DNA of 64,000 nt from the NCBI RefSeq assembly GCF_000952855.1, contig NZ_JSVU01000001.1:62001-126000 (forward strand). The letters are read 5' to 3'. How positions within the stretch are numbered: the stretch's first letter is position 1; the number at the start of each line of letters is the position of its first letter. Made by a program: the position numbers and the translations under genes. The notes under the pieces are model-generated. The model was not told where the DNA came from, searched no databases, and saw only the letters and a list, made by a program, of their open reading frames with translations. The DNA is from Aequorivita vladivostokensis. Its GTDB lineage: Bacteria; Bacteroidota; Bacteroidia; Flavobacteriales; Flavobacteriaceae. This document shows positions 23,800-32,947 of the stretch, in pieces.

Positions 23800-25576
23800 A
23801 TAGATAGTTTTGAATGATTTTATAAATTTCACCAGAAGAAATTCCCATTTGCATTTGTAGTTCGTCGATCGTGCCGTGCTCTGGAAAGACGTCTGGAACC
23901 CCCAGCGTTTTTATATTTTTTCGATAACCGTTCGCGCTGGCAAAGGCAGTAATACTTGTTCCTAAACCTCCTATAAGCGTTCCATCCTCAATGGTAATAA
24001 TTGTTTTATACTTCTGAAAAACCCGGTGCAATAAATTTTCATCCAAAGGTTTTAAGAAGCCAATATCCACACAGCCAACTCTATCTCTATCAGAAGAATT
24101 CAGCAGCTCAATGGCCATTTGCGCATTTTGGTTTGCAGTCCCTATTGTAAGTAGGAGAATATCGCTTCCTTCTTTTAAAATTTCGCCTTTACCAATTTCA
24201 ATAGCATTAAAGCAGCCCTGCCAATTCAATATTTTCCCCCTTCCCCTGGGATAGCGGATAAAAATAGGTAAGTCTAACCCCAGTTGTGCGGTGAACATTA
24301 TATTGCGCAATGCTATTTCATCCCTCGGAGCAAAAATGATGAGGTTTGGTATGCAGTTCAAATATGCCAAATCGAATATTCCGTGGTGGGTGGCGCCATC
24401 CTCGCCTACAATACCGGCACGATCCAAACAGAAGATTACTGGGATTTTCTGGAGACAAACGTCGTGGATCACTTGATCATAAGCACGTTGTAAAAACGTA
24501 GAATAAATATTGCAGAAAACCCGAAATCCTTGAGTAGCCATCCCTGCGGCAAAAGTTACGGCATGTTGTTCGGCAATGCCAACATCAAAAGCGCGTGTTG
24601 GGTATGCATCCATCATAAATTTTAAGGAACTGCCGGTGGGCATCGCGGGAGTAATGCCTATGATCTTTTCATTTTGGGAGGCCAGTTCCACCAGTGTTTT
24701 TCCGAAAACATCTTGAAATTTTGGCGGGTGCATTTTATCGCTTCGGGGAGGTAGGTCACCTGTGAGCGCATTAAATTTCCCCGGAGCGTGATATGCTACT
24801 TGATTTTCCTCAGCCTGTCGAAGTCCTTTTCCCTTGGTAGTAATTACATGCAGGACTTTTGGCCCGGCGACATGTTTAAGTCGCTCCAGTTCTGAAATCA
24901 CCAAATCTAAGTTATGTCCATCTATCGGGCCGGAATAATTGAAGTTTAGCGCTTCAAAAATATTGTCTTCATTTTTGGTTCCGTTGGATTTTACTTTCGT
25001 GAAATAATCTTTTAATGCGCCTACACTTGGGTCAATCCCTATGGCATTATCGTTCAGGATAATTAATAGATTAGTGTCTGTAACGCCGGCATGATTTAAC
25101 GCTTCAAACGCCATTCCGCTTGCTATCGAGGCATCTCCAACTACTGCGACGTGCTGCCTATCAACCTCACCGTTCAGTCTAGAGGCAATTGCCATTCCGA
25201 GCGCAGCGGAAATTGCGGTGCTGCTATGGCCAACCCCAAACGTGTCGTATTCACTTTCGTCTCGTTTCGGAAATCCACTGATGCCGCCAAGCTGACGGTT
25301 GGTATGGAAAATTTCCTTTCTGCCCGTTACTATTTTATGGCCGTAGGCTTGATGGCCCACATCCCATACTAAAATATCATCCGGTGTGTTAAAAACGTAA
25401 TGAAGGGCTAAGGTAAGCTCCACTACGCCGAGACTAGCCCCCAAATGTCCTTCTTTTGTGGCTACAATATTTATTATAAAGTCACGAAGTTCCTGTGCCA
25501 CTTGAGGCAATTTTTCTTTTGAAATTTTCCGCAGATCTTCGGGAAAGTGAATTGTATTTAGTAAGTTTTTTGGCAC
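23798..25576 (-). CDS. dxs: 1-deoxy-D-xylulose-5-phosphate synthase
   Basis: First step of the MEP isoprenoid pathway: pyruvate plus glyceraldehyde 3-phosphate to DXP, with thiamine diphosphate. 592 residues. Visible landmarks are DVGHQAYGHKIVTGR, the ThDP motif GDASIASGMAFEALNHAG through NDNAIGI, the pyrimidine-domain FDVGIAEQHAVTFAAGMA with catalytic Glu, and DRAGIVGEDGATHHG. Somewhat shorter than the E. coli enzyme (620) but usual for this group. It is divergent from tadA. The polyprenyl synthase at 41 kb uses the products of this pathway. Confidence 0.95.
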   Translation of the reverse strand: MPKNLLNTIHFPEDLRKISKEKLPQVAQELRDFIINIVATKEGHLGASLGVVELTLALHYVFNTPDDILVWDVGHQAYGHKIVTGRKEIFHTNRQLGGISGFPKRDESEYDTFGVGHSSTAISAALGMAIASRLNGEVDRQHVAVVGDASIASGMAFEALNHAGVTDTNLLIILNDNAIGIDPSVGALKDYFTKVKSNGTKNEDNIFEALNFNYSGPIDGHNLDLVISELERLKHVAGPKVLHVITTKGKGLRQAEENQVAYHAPGKFNALTGDLPPRSDKMHPPKFQDVFGKTLVELASQNEKIIGITPAMPTGSSLKFMMDAYPTRAFDVGIAEQHAVTFAAGMATQGFRVFCNIYSTFLQRAYDQVIHDVCLQKIPVIFCLDRAGIVGEDGATHHGIFDLAYLNCIPNLIIFAPRDEIALRNIMFTAQLGLDLPIFIRYPRGRGKILNWQGCFNAIEIGKGEILKEGSDILLLTIGTANQNAQMAIELLNSSDRDRVGCVDIGFLKPLDENLLHRVFQKYKTIITIEDGTLIGGLGTSITAFASANGYRKNIKTLGVPDVFPEHGTIDELQMQMGISSGEIYKIIQNYL

Positions 25577-25692
25577 GCAGTAAAGATACGGTTATTACGA
25601 AATTGTTACTTGGAGAATTCGTTAATTTGTATTTTCGTTTTTATTTATCTGAATGTAAATTACGCAGGTAATAGAACCTATATCCTAAAACT

Positions 25693-26148
25693 TTGAGCAT
25701 CATAAATCCATACAACGACGCCTTTTTTATGAAAAAAGCCCTGCGGGAAGCAGAGGCTGCCTATGAGAAGGGCGAAATACCAATTGGTGCGGTGATTGTT
25801 ATCAATAATCAAATTATCGCCCGGGCGCATAATCTTACCGAAACCTTGAATGATGTAACGGCACATGCAGAAATGCAGGCCATTACGGCTGCGGCCAATT
25901 ACTTGGGAGGTAAGTATTTAATAGATTGCACACTCTATGTAACCATAGAGCCATGCCAAATGTGTGCAGGGGCTTTATTTTGGAGCCAAATTTCCAAAGT
26001 GGTGTATGGTGCGCGAGACGAACATCGGGGATGTATTAACCTAAATACCAAACTGCATCCAAAAACCGAACTAATGGGAGGGATTATGGCCGAGGAAGCT
26101 TCGCAACTTTTGAAACGTTTCTTTATCGAGAAAAGGAACTTAAACTAA
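25693..26148 (+). CDS. tadA: tRNA-specific adenosine deaminase
   Basis: Converts A34 to inosine in tRNA anticodons. 151 residues of the cytidine/deoxycytidylate deaminase fold, with zinc motifs HAEMQA (proton-shuttle Glu) and PCQMCAGAL. The context TETLNDVTAHAEMQAI and YGARDEHRGCINL fits TadA better than guanine deaminase. The start is TTG 25693, giving MSIINPYNDAFFMKKAL. ATG 25729 would remove the first helix and is less likely. Confidence 0.9.
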   Translation: MSIINPYNDAFFMKKALREAEAAYEKGEIPIGAVIVINNQIIARAHNLTETLNDVTAHAEMQAITAAANYLGGKYLIDCTLYVTIEPCQMCAGALFWSQISKVVYGARDEHRGCINLNTKLHPKTELMGGIMAEEASQLLKRFFIEKRNLN

Positions 26149-26153
26149 ATAAA

Positions 26154-26179
26154 AAAGCCTTTCACAGTTGAAAGGCTTT
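26154..26179. terminator. Bidirectional terminator between tadA and the cold-shock gene
   Basis: AAAGCCTTTCA (26154-26164) and TGAAAGGCTTT (26169-26179) form a perfect 11-bp stem with a 4-nt loop between two convergent genes. Confidence 0.85.
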
Positions 26180-26202
26180 AACAAATCGCAACGTATATCT
26201 TT

Positions 26203-26400
26203 TTAGTCGTGGATTACGCGAACTTGAGCGGCAACCATTCCTTTTCTTCCTTCCTCTTCAACATATTCTACTTTGTCACCCTCATTAAGAGCTTCACCGT
26301 TTAAGCCGGTTACATGTACAAAAATGTCCTTTCCGGTTTCATCATTTGTGATAAAACCAAAACCTTTTGATTCGTTAAAAAATTTTACTGTTCCTTCCAT
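26203..26400 (-). CDS. Cold-shock domain protein
   Basis: 65 residues from ATG 26400: MEGTVKFFNESKGFGFIT with RNP1 (KGFGFI) and RNP2 (DIFVHV). Binds single-stranded nucleic acid and acts as an RNA chaperone. An upstream in-frame start at 26433 would add eleven hydrophobic residues outside the family fold, so it is rejected. A complete, normal-length CspA-family member. Confidence 0.95.
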   Translation of the reverse strand: MEGTVKFFNESKGFGFITNDETGKDIFVHVTGLNGEALNEGDKVEYVEEEGRKGMVAAQVRVIHD

Positions 26401-26496
26401 TTTAAATAAAAAATAAATTAATAATAGATGCAAATGTATAATTTTTATGATTTCAATTGTTAATAAAATGCAAATATTTTGAGGGAAGGCAAGCGT

Positions 26497-26742
26497 TTAA
26501 ATTTTTTTATCTTTCTGATAATCTTGCATCTTTTTGATATTTTCCTTGGTAAGCATATAGTCTTTTACGCTTCTGTTTTTCCATCTGTAATAGATAAAAA
26601 GGGGCATGAGCACTAGAAACCCGATCATCAAGGAAAGACCAATTATTAAATTGCCGGTGGCTTCGTCCTCCAGCTTAATATAAAACCCAATGCCCAAACC
26701 GATGAGTACTGAAAAAAATAGTGTGAGTAGAAAGTATTTCAT
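26497..26742 (-). CDS. Small two-helix membrane protein
   Basis: 81 residues: two hydrophobic segments (about 3-22 and 32-52) separated by a short acidic loop (KLEDEATGN) and followed by a basic tail with NRSVKDYMLTKENIKKMQDY. The pattern fits small inner-membrane proteins with a cytosolic C-terminus. No family is recognised. It lies 55 bp downstream of the CLC gene on the same strand and may share its transcript. Confidence 0.7.
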   Translation of the reverse strand: MKYFLLTLFFSVLIGLGIGFYIKLEDEATGNLIIGLSLMIGFLVLMPLFIYYRWKNRSVKDYMLTKENIKKMQDYQKDKKI

Positions 26743-26797
26743 TTTCTGTGAATATTCAAACGTTAATATGCTAACGAAACTGTCTCCATTTGATTTC

Positions 26798-28594
26798 TTA
26801 TTTCCCCGAAAAATCTATCAACTTTCGGCGATAGGCCGTTAGCAATTTTGATTTTGAAACAAAACCGTAATATTTACCTTCATTGATAACCGGTAAATTC
26901 CAAGCGCCCGTATCTTGAAATTTTTTCATTACATCGGTCATTTTATCCTCTTGAAGATTTATGATATCGGGCGGATGGTGCATAAGTTCCTTGGCGGTTA
27001 CTTCTTCGTATAAATTTTGATCGAACATCACGGGCCGCAAATCGTCCAGTAAAATAATTCCTTCTAATGAGTTTGTGGTTTTATTTAGTACCGGAAACAG
27101 ATTCCTTTTAGATTTTACGATGGCTTGATGTACGATTTCACCTAAATTCATCTCGGGGTATATGCTAATAAAATCGCGTTCTATCACCGTTTGTATGTCC
27201 ATTAATGTAAGTACCGCATGGTCTTTGTTGTGCGTTATTAGGTCGCCCTTTCGGCCCAATTCCATAGCATAAACCGAATGGGGAATAAAATATTTGGTGA
27301 TTGAAAAGGAGATGGCAGCCGTTATCATTAGCGGGATAAAAAGCTCGTAACCGCCGGTCACTTCAGCGATTAAGAATATAGCGGTAAGTGGGGCATATAG
27401 TACCCCGGCCATTAAGCCAGTCATGCCAACCAAGGTGAAATTACTTTCTGAAACACCGTTTGGAAAAAGCCCGCAATTGTTCAGAATTTTCGCAACTACG
27501 TTACCCATTATACTTCCCATGAACAATACTGGTGCAAAAATACCACCTACGCCCCCAGCACCGAAGGTTAGTGCACTTGCAATAATTTTGAAAAACACCA
27601 AACCCGCCAAGAGCGCGATAACCACCCAGATACTGCTTAATTCCAACTGAAAAATATTATTCTCCAATGCTATTTCAGGATTTCCTTTTACCAAATTGTT
27701 AATTACGTCAAATCCTTCCCCATAAAGTGGAGGGATAAAATATATAAGCACGCCAAGACCAACGCCACCAATAAGAAGGCGTTTACCAGGAGATTTAATT
27801 TTTTCGAAAAAAGCCTGTATGCCTGCATATACTTTTGTGAAATAAACCGAAGTGAAGCCTGCTGCAAGGCCTAAAAGCATATAGAAAGGGACATCGCTAA
27901 GGTAAAAAGCATCCGTGTTTTTGAACGGCAGTAAAACATCGCTCCCAAAAAAGAAATAGCTGGTAAGTATCCCCGAAATGGAGGCCAAAAGTAGCGGCAG
28001 CATAGATGCCAAAGTTAAATCTAAGCTGAAGACCTCTATGGCAAAAATAAGAGCCGCAATGGGCGCCTTGAAGATTGAAGCCATGGCCCCCGCAGCCGCG
28101 CAACCTATTAGCAGGGTTCTATTTGCTTGGTTGAGATGTAAAATTCTTGAAAGATTGGAACTTAACGCGGCTCCCGTAGCCACTGTTGGACCTTCCAATC
28201 CTACGGAGCCCCCAAATCCAACCGTGATAGGTGCTGTTAAAATGCTGCCAATCATTTGGTAGCGTTTTATAAGCCCTTTTCTTTTTGAAATTGCAAATAG
28301 GGTGGATGGAATACCGTGACTCACTCTTTGGCGAATTACATATTTAATTATAAAATACACCAAGGTTAATCCAAGAATAGGAAAAACAAAATAAAATGCT
28401 GTGTGGTAATACTGTACAAGATTGCCTTCCAGCAAATGCTGAATAAAGTGTGTTAGGTTTTTAAGTATAACCGCGCCAACGCCCGCCAAAAAACCCACGA
28501 CAATAGCTATTAAATACACAAACTGGTTTTGCGAAATGTATTTAATTCGCCATATTAAAAAGCGGGTTAGTAAATTTCGTTTTTTTGTTGGCAT
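26798..28594 (-). CDS. CLC-family chloride channel/antiporter with CBS domains
   Basis: 598 residues: a CLC membrane domain (about 25-440) and two CBS domains (about 460-590). Conserved anion-pathway segments are present: VSHGIPSTLFAISKRKG, GFGGSVGLEGPTVATGAA with the gating Glu, and GAGGVGGIFAPVLFMGSI. A Glu in LIFAIEVFSLDL sits where H+/Cl- exchangers carry the internal proton glutamate, so antiport is plausible but unproven. The CBS domains may bind nucleotides. The start overlaps the preceding TPR lipoprotein gene by 28 bp. Confidence 0.92.
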   Translation of the reverse strand: MPTKKRNLLTRFLIWRIKYISQNQFVYLIAIVVGFLAGVGAVILKNLTHFIQHLLEGNLVQYYHTAFYFVFPILGLTLVYFIIKYVIRQRVSHGIPSTLFAISKRKGLIKRYQMIGSILTAPITVGFGGSVGLEGPTVATGAALSSNLSRILHLNQANRTLLIGCAAAGAMASIFKAPIAALIFAIEVFSLDLTLASMLPLLLASISGILTSYFFFGSDVLLPFKNTDAFYLSDVPFYMLLGLAAGFTSVYFTKVYAGIQAFFEKIKSPGKRLLIGGVGLGVLIYFIPPLYGEGFDVINNLVKGNPEIALENNIFQLELSSIWVVIALLAGLVFFKIIASALTFGAGGVGGIFAPVLFMGSIMGNVVAKILNNCGLFPNGVSESNFTLVGMTGLMAGVLYAPLTAIFLIAEVTGGYELFIPLMITAAISFSITKYFIPHSVYAMELGRKGDLITHNKDHAVLTLMDIQTVIERDFISIYPEMNLGEIVHQAIVKSKRNLFPVLNKTTNSLEGIILLDDLRPVMFDQNLYEEVTAKELMHHPPDIINLQEDKMTDVMKKFQDTGAWNLPVINEGKYYGFVSKSKLLTAYRRKLIDFSGK

Positions 28595-29439
28595 TCGGTC
28601 TTTATGGCTTTTTCCAGATTATTGATATCCTGAATATATATTTGTCTTAAGGCCTCGGTGTAGGGATGCGAATTGTAATAGCCGTTGTTAAAATTCTCAA
28701 TAGCAATGTCCAGTTCTTTTATCGCCTCTTCACATTTCCCGCCTTCAAACAAAATTAGAGCTTTATAGTAACTTCCGTCTGCCGTCTTGTTTTTATTATA
28801 TAGAATCATTTTGTTGAAATCCAATAAGGCAGCCTCGGGATTTTCATTTTCATAATGTGCAATTCCACGGTATAAAAAAGCCGTAGGTTCTGCCCAATCT
28901 TCTCCGTCGTCTTCAGTAACTTCTTGAATGTAACGATCTAGATATTCTATGGAATTTTCGTACTCCTTTAGACCTAAATAGGCCAGGCCGCGCCAATAAT
29001 CTACACTTTGTCCTTGAGGGGCATCGGTAAAGTTAGGTGTTAGCGTATCGGAAGCATCAAAATCTGCAATTGCCTTTTTATAGTCTCGATAAAACTGAAG
29101 ATGAAGGTATCCGCGCCAAGGCACCCAAATCTCTGGATTGCATTCCACTGCTTTATCAAAGGTGGTTTTCCAGGTATCAATTACTCCCCTTTTTAAATAC
29201 GCAATTGAAAGTGCGCGCAAGGCATCACAATTGTTTGGATCCATTGCAATTGCGGCTTCAAGTTTTGTCATGAGCATCGGGGAGCCTTGTCCATGGTGCA
29301 AGCTCTGGGCATCTTCAAACAGTTCGGCCGATCGCTCCTTCTTTTCAGATTCTGAAAGGTTCGAAATATCCTCTTTGCAGGAGCTAAGGATACATAACAA
29401 GAATAGAATGCTAAGGTAGTATTTCGGCAATCTCACCAT
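28567..29439 (-). CDS. TPR-repeat lipoprotein
   Basis: 290 residues. The lipoprotein signal ends LCILSSC, with KEDI after the Cys. The body is made of helical pairs of the tetratricopeptide type (ALRALSIAYLKRGVIDTWKT, VDYWRGLAYLGLKEYENSIE, AFLYRGIAHYENENPEAALL, YYKALILFEGGKCEEAIKEL). It is probably a periplasmic or outer-membrane scaffold with unknown partners. It overlaps both neighbours (29 bp with the gene upstream, 28 bp with the CLC gene), so the three are likely one operon. Confidence 0.85.
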   Translation of the reverse strand: MVRLPKYYLSILFLLCILSSCKEDISNLSESEKKERSAELFEDAQSLHHGQGSPMLMTKLEAAIAMDPNNCDALRALSIAYLKRGVIDTWKTTFDKAVECNPEIWVPWRGYLHLQFYRDYKKAIADFDASDTLTPNFTDAPQGQSVDYWRGLAYLGLKEYENSIEYLDRYIQEVTEDDGEDWAEPTAFLYRGIAHYENENPEAALLDFNKMILYNKNKTADGSYYKALILFEGGKCEEAIKELDIAIENFNNGYYNSHPYTEALRQIYIQDINNLEKAIKTECQQKNEIY

Positions 29440-29956
29440 TTTCTAATTTATAGGATACGTACATATAATAGTCAACGGGCCCATCATCAAAACTAATAAT
29501 ATTCCAGTTTTGTGGCATTGCCGTAAGTTCTAATAATTGCGAAGTAAGTTCTTTGGAAAATTGGGTTTCGGCATACGCTGTATCAACCTGTATGGTCTCG
29601 AACCAACCGGAATTTCCTTCGCAAGTAACCAAAAAGCGAAAATTCAAATATCCCGAATCGGTATAATTTTCGTTTTTGTAATTTTTCAGTATAAAATCCC
29701 TGAATTGTTTTTTATTGCCTGCATATCCTTCTTCCGCAGCGCCATGGTGCAGATGATAAATGGCTTCTGCATTGCACAGTGAATAAACATCGTTCAAGGC
29801 AGCGGTTTCCTGATTTATGTAGCCAACGTAATGGGGATATTTATCGTGGTCTACCGGAAATTTATATTCAAAATAGAGCCATCCTCCAAAAAAGACCAAT
29901 AATGCCAAAATGCAAAGGCCCAAAACTATAAATGTGATGATTTTTAAAATTTTCAT
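29411..29956 (-). CDS. Hypothetical single-pass membrane protein
   Basis: 181 residues. One N-terminal membrane segment (about 5-28, IITFIVLGLCILALLVFFGG) is followed by a soluble domain with CNAEAIYHLHHGAAEEGY, FLVTCEGNSGWFETIQVD and a C-terminal YVSYKLENGEIAEILP strand. I recognise no family. It is the first gene of an overlapping three-gene cluster with the TPR lipoprotein and the CLC transporter. Confidence 0.75.
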   Translation of the reverse strand: MKILKIITFIVLGLCILALLVFFGGWLYFEYKFPVDHDKYPHYVGYINQETAALNDVYSLCNAEAIYHLHHGAAEEGYAGNKKQFRDFILKNYKNENYTDSGYLNFRFLVTCEGNSGWFETIQVDTAYAETQFSKELTSQLLELTAMPQNWNIISFDDGPVDYYMYVSYKLENGEIAEILP

Positions 29957-30045
29957 AATCTAATTTACAGTAAATCCTTCGATTATTTCAAAACGTGTAT
30001 TGGTTTGACGCAAAGGCCTATAAAAACTGGCAGTCTTGCGGACAA

Positions 30046-31800
30046 TTAGTGCTTTAAATTAATCTTTAAATGAAGTTCTTCAAGCTGTTTTGCATCAATA
30101 GGCGCGGGCGCGTCAATCATCACATCTCGGCCAGCATTGTTTTTTGGGAATGCAATAAAGTCGCGGATGGTTTCCTGCCCGCCCAAAATGGCAACCAATC
30201 TATCCAAACCGAAGGCAATTCCCCCGTGCGGTGGTGCCCCGTATTGAAAAGCGTCCATCAAAAAGCCGAACTGTGCTTTTGCTTCTTCGGATGTGAAGCC
30301 CAAATAATCAAACATCAACGCCTGAGTTTTTTTGTTGTGGATACGGATGGACCCGCCGCCAATTTCGTTTCCGTTTAAAACCAAATCGTAGGCATTGGCT
30401 TTAACCTCGCCGGGATTCGTGGCCAACAACTCCAACTGTCCCGGTTTTGGGGAAGTAAAGGGGTGGTGCATGGCGTGGTAACGCTCTGTTTCCTCGTCCC
30501 ATTCCAAAAGCGGGAAATCCACGACCCAAAGTGGTGCGAATTCGTTACTCTTACGCAGTCCAAGTTCTTCTGCCAAATGCATGCGCAAAGCGCTCAATTG
30601 GGCTCGTGTCTTATTTTTGTCTCCGGAAAGTACACAGATTAAATCGCCGGGTTTTGCACCGGTTACATCTGCCCATTTTGCCAGATCGGTTTGATCGTAA
30701 AACTTATCTACGGAAGATTTGTAAGTGCCATCCTCGTTGCAGCGAACGTAAACCATTCCCAACGCCCCGATCTGTGGACGCTTCAGCCAATCGATTAAAG
30801 TGTCTATTTCTTTTCTTGTGAAGGTGTTTCCGCCCGGAACAGCTATTCCGACCACCAATTCAGCTTGGTTGAAAACGTTGAAATCTTTGTGTTGGGCAAC
30901 GGCATTCAATTCCCCAAACTCCATCCCAAAACGAATATCCGGTTTGTCATTTCCGTATTTCGCCATCGCTTCATCATAGGTCATTCTTGGGAATTCGGAG
31001 ATTTCTACGCCGTTTATTTCTTTCAGCAAATGTTTTGTCAGCCCTTCAAAAGCATTCAAAATATCTTCCTGTTCCACGAAAGCCATTTCGCAGTCTATTT
31101 GTGTGAATTCCGGCTGGCGGTCTGCACGTAAATCCTCATCGCGGAAGCATTTCACTATTTGGAAATATTTATCCAATCCGCCAACCATCAGCAATTGCTT
31201 AAAAGTTTGGGGGCTCTGTGGAAGCGCATAAAACTGCCCTTCATTCATTCGTGATGGCACGACGAAATCGCGTGCGCCTTCGGGGGTTGATTTTATTAAA
31301 TATGGGGTTTCTACTTCCACAAAACCTTCCTTCGATAAATAATTGCGAACGGCAATAGCCACTTTATGACGGAAGATAAGATTCTCGCGTACGGGTTTTC
31401 TGCGGATGTCGAGGTAGCGATATTTCATACGCAAATCCTCGCCACCGTCGGTTTTGTCTTCAATAGTGAAGGGCGGGGTGAGGGATTCATTCAGAATGGT
31501 AAGTTCAGAAACCAAAATTTCCACATCGCCCGTTGGCATGTTTGGGTTTTTGGATTCGCGCTCTATTACGGTTCCTTTCACCTGTATTACGAACTCACGG
31601 CCCAGTTTTGTAGCTTTTTCCATTACTTCCTTGGGAGTTCTTTCCTCGTCAAAAATAAGTTGGGTGATGCCGTAGCGGTCGCGAAGGTCCACCCAGACCA
31701 TAAAGCCCTTGTCGCGGGTTTTTTGCACCCAGCCGGAAAGGGTTACTTCTTTATTGATATCTGCCGCGCGAAGCTGGCCATTGTTGTGCGTTCTGTACAT
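30046..31800 (-). CDS. aspS: Aspartyl-tRNA synthetase (bacterial type)
   Basis: 584 residues: an N-terminal OB anticodon-binding domain ([20 protein letters not shown]), a class II catalytic core with motif 2 ([20 protein letters not shown]), a bacterial GAD insert (about 290-400, [16 protein letters not shown]), and motif 3 ([16 protein letters not shown]). Charges tRNA-Asp. Normal length. A consensus -7 element lies 26 bp upstream. It is transcribed alone. Confidence 0.95.
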   Translation of the reverse strand: MYRTHNNGQLRAADINKEVTLSGWVQKTRDKGFMVWVDLRDRYGITQLIFDEERTPKEVMEKATKLGREFVIQVKGTVIERESKNPNMPTGDVEILVSELTILNESLTPPFTIEDKTDGGEDLRMKYRYLDIRRKPVRENLIFRHKVAIAVRNYLSKEGFVEVETPYLIKSTPEGARDFVVPSRMNEGQFYALPQSPQTFKQLLMVGGLDKYFQIVKCFRDEDLRADRQPEFTQIDCEMAFVEQEDILNAFEGLTKHLLKEINGVEISEFPRMTYDEAMAKYGNDKPDIRFGMEFGELNAVAQHKDFNVFNQAELVVGIAVPGGNTFTRKEIDTLIDWLKRPQIGALGMVYVRCNEDGTYKSSVDKFYDQTDLAKWADVTGAKPGDLICVLSGDKNKTRAQLSALRMHLAEELGLRKSNEFAPLWVVDFPLLEWDEETERYHAMHHPFTSPKPGQLELLATNPGEVKANAYDLVLNGNEIGGGSIRIHNKKTQALMFDYLGFTSEEAKAQFGFLMDAFQYGAPPHGGIAFGLDRLVAILGGQETIRDFIAFPKNNAGRDVMIDAPAPIDAKQLEELHLKINLKH

Positions 31801-31825
31801 TTTATTCTGAAAAAAATTGAGACGG

Positions 31826-31833
31826 CAAATTTA
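31826..31833 (-). promoter_or_regulatory. Bacteroidota -7 element of aspS
   Basis: The minus strand reads TAAATTTG, an exact match to TAnnTTTG, 26 bp before the aspS start codon. No good -33 TTTG is seen. Confidence 0.45.
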
Positions 31834-31891
31834 ATAAGTATTAAATGAATTGTTGTGGTTTTAAGGGTATTATTATTGGTGTGGGTTGCCT

Positions 31892-31909
31892 GCCGCGAAT
31901 GCACGAATG
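31892..31909. repeat. Degenerate copy of the serS-downstream repeat arm
   Basis: GCCGCGAATGCACGAATG matches the palindrome arm at 5405-5422 in 14 of 18 positions and is followed by a T-run. It lacks a complementary arm, so it may be a decayed half. Confidence 0.4.
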
Positions 31910-31957
31910 TTTTTTTGATTGTTTGGGCGTATAGTTTAAAGTGCGGATGGCAATACT

Positions 31958-32209
31958 ATAAATTCGGAGACGAGATTTGTTAAAGCCGAGACGAGAATTG
32001 TTAAAGCGGGGACGAAAATTGTTAAAGCAGAGACAAGAATTGTAAAAACGAGGACGAGAATTGTCAAAGCGGAAAGGAGATTTGTTAAAGTGAAGGCAAT
32101 AATTGTTATTGCGGAAGCCAAAATGTAAATGGTGGTCACCATTATTTAAAAAGTGGGAAGCATATTTATTAAAGCGAAGGCTATAATTGTTAAAGCGGAA
32201 GGAATAAGT
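31958..32209. repeat. 21-bp minisatellite, twelve in-phase units
   Basis: Twelve consecutive 21-bp units with consensus GTTAAAGCGGAGACGAGAAT plus T. The best copies are at 31979, 32000, 32021, 32042 and 32063; the units become more divergent to the right and recover at 32168 and 32189. No insertion shifts the phase across 252 bp. A further partial unit precedes it at about 31934. Both strands have long open frames only because the unit is a multiple of three; there is no convincing start, so I treat it as non-coding. It fills the aspS to T9SS-gene interval (31801-32242). Confidence 0.88.
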
Positions 32210-32242
32210 ATAAAAGGGGTAGCTATTTTATAAAAACTAGTA

Positions 32243-32944
32243 TTATTCCATTAAAAACTTTATTACTTCTGTATGGCCGTTTTCATCTTCAATATTTAAA
32301 AAATAGATACCGCTGTCAAGATTGGAAACGTCCATGGAGGTTTGATTTTCAAGATTTAGATTTGTTAAAAGTCTGCCCTCTAAGTTGAAGATTTTTACTT
32401 TTAGATTTTTTGTGGGGTTTGTGGCGTTTAAATAAAGTTTGTCTTTTGCGGGATTTGGGTAGATTGAGAATTGTGATGCTAAAAAATTGGGATTGGACAA
32501 GGCTTGATTGCCATAAAATGCTTGGTTGCCTAAATCATTAGTTAATATTAAAGATAATGCATTGCTTTGACTTTCTATTGTGTACTCAAAGGTCCTGTTA
32601 GAAGATTGCCATTCAAAAAAACCATTGTAATATCGATTTTCAAAAATATTGTTTTCAGGCAATGTACAAGGGTCGCTAGGCACAATAATAAATTTAAAAA
32701 CATTTATTTCTGTATTTGAAATTGTCAATTGGTGTCCTGAGAACCCTACACAAACGATGGTCTCAAAGAAATCTTGATAAATATTTAATTCAATAGAGTC
32801 AATTTCATTGTTTTGAGGAGCTAGATAATCTATACCATCAATATTTATCTTCTGAAGATACCACGTATTATCAAAAAGTCTTTGGTCTTGGGCAAATGAG
32901 CTAACACTGATGCTGAACAATAGGATGTGTAGTAGTGTTTTCAT
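32243..32944 (-). CDS. Secreted protein with T9SS type A sorting domain (paralogue 2)
   Basis: 233 residues with signal peptide MKTLLHILLFSISVSSFAQ, an N-terminal region of about 135 residues with no recognised fold (RLFDNTWYLQKINIDGIDYL), and a C-terminal T9SS domain (FSIYPNPAKDKLYLNATN to the end). The N-terminal part resembles the neighbour at 32948 (RLFE/DN.WYL), so the pair arose by tandem duplication. The unknown domain of small beta-strands with a 'W.L' start resembles META/lipocalin-like heat-shock domains, but I would not assign it. It starts 3 bp after the upstream gene's stop, so they are co-transcribed. Confidence 0.85.
   Translation of the reverse strand: MKTLLHILLFSISVSSFAQDQRLFDNTWYLQKINIDGIDYLAPQNNEIDSIELNIYQDFFETIVCVGFSGHQLTISNTEINVFKFIIVPSDPCTLPENNIFENRYYNGFFEWQSSNRTFEYTIESQSNALSLILTNDLGNQAFYGNQALSNPNFLASQFSIYPNPAKDKLYLNATNPTKNLKVKIFNLEGRLLTNLNLENQTSMDVSNLDSGIYFLNIEDENGHTEVIKFLME
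32304..32409. repeat. Near-identical segment of the T9SS domain, copy 1
   Basis: These 106 bp match 33009-33114 with two mismatches by eye. They encode the NLKVKIFNLEGRLL through MDVSNL part of the sorting domain in both paralogues. The rest of the two genes is much more diverged, which points to gene conversion. Confidence 0.85.
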
Positions 32945-32947
32945 AGG

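Noticed and set aside
31936-32142. Minus-strand 68-residue frame with LTILVSA heptads as a membrane protein gene
   Set aside because: The frame is a by-product of the 21-bp repeat (a multiple of three). It has no promoter, and units continue beyond its ends without coding constraint.
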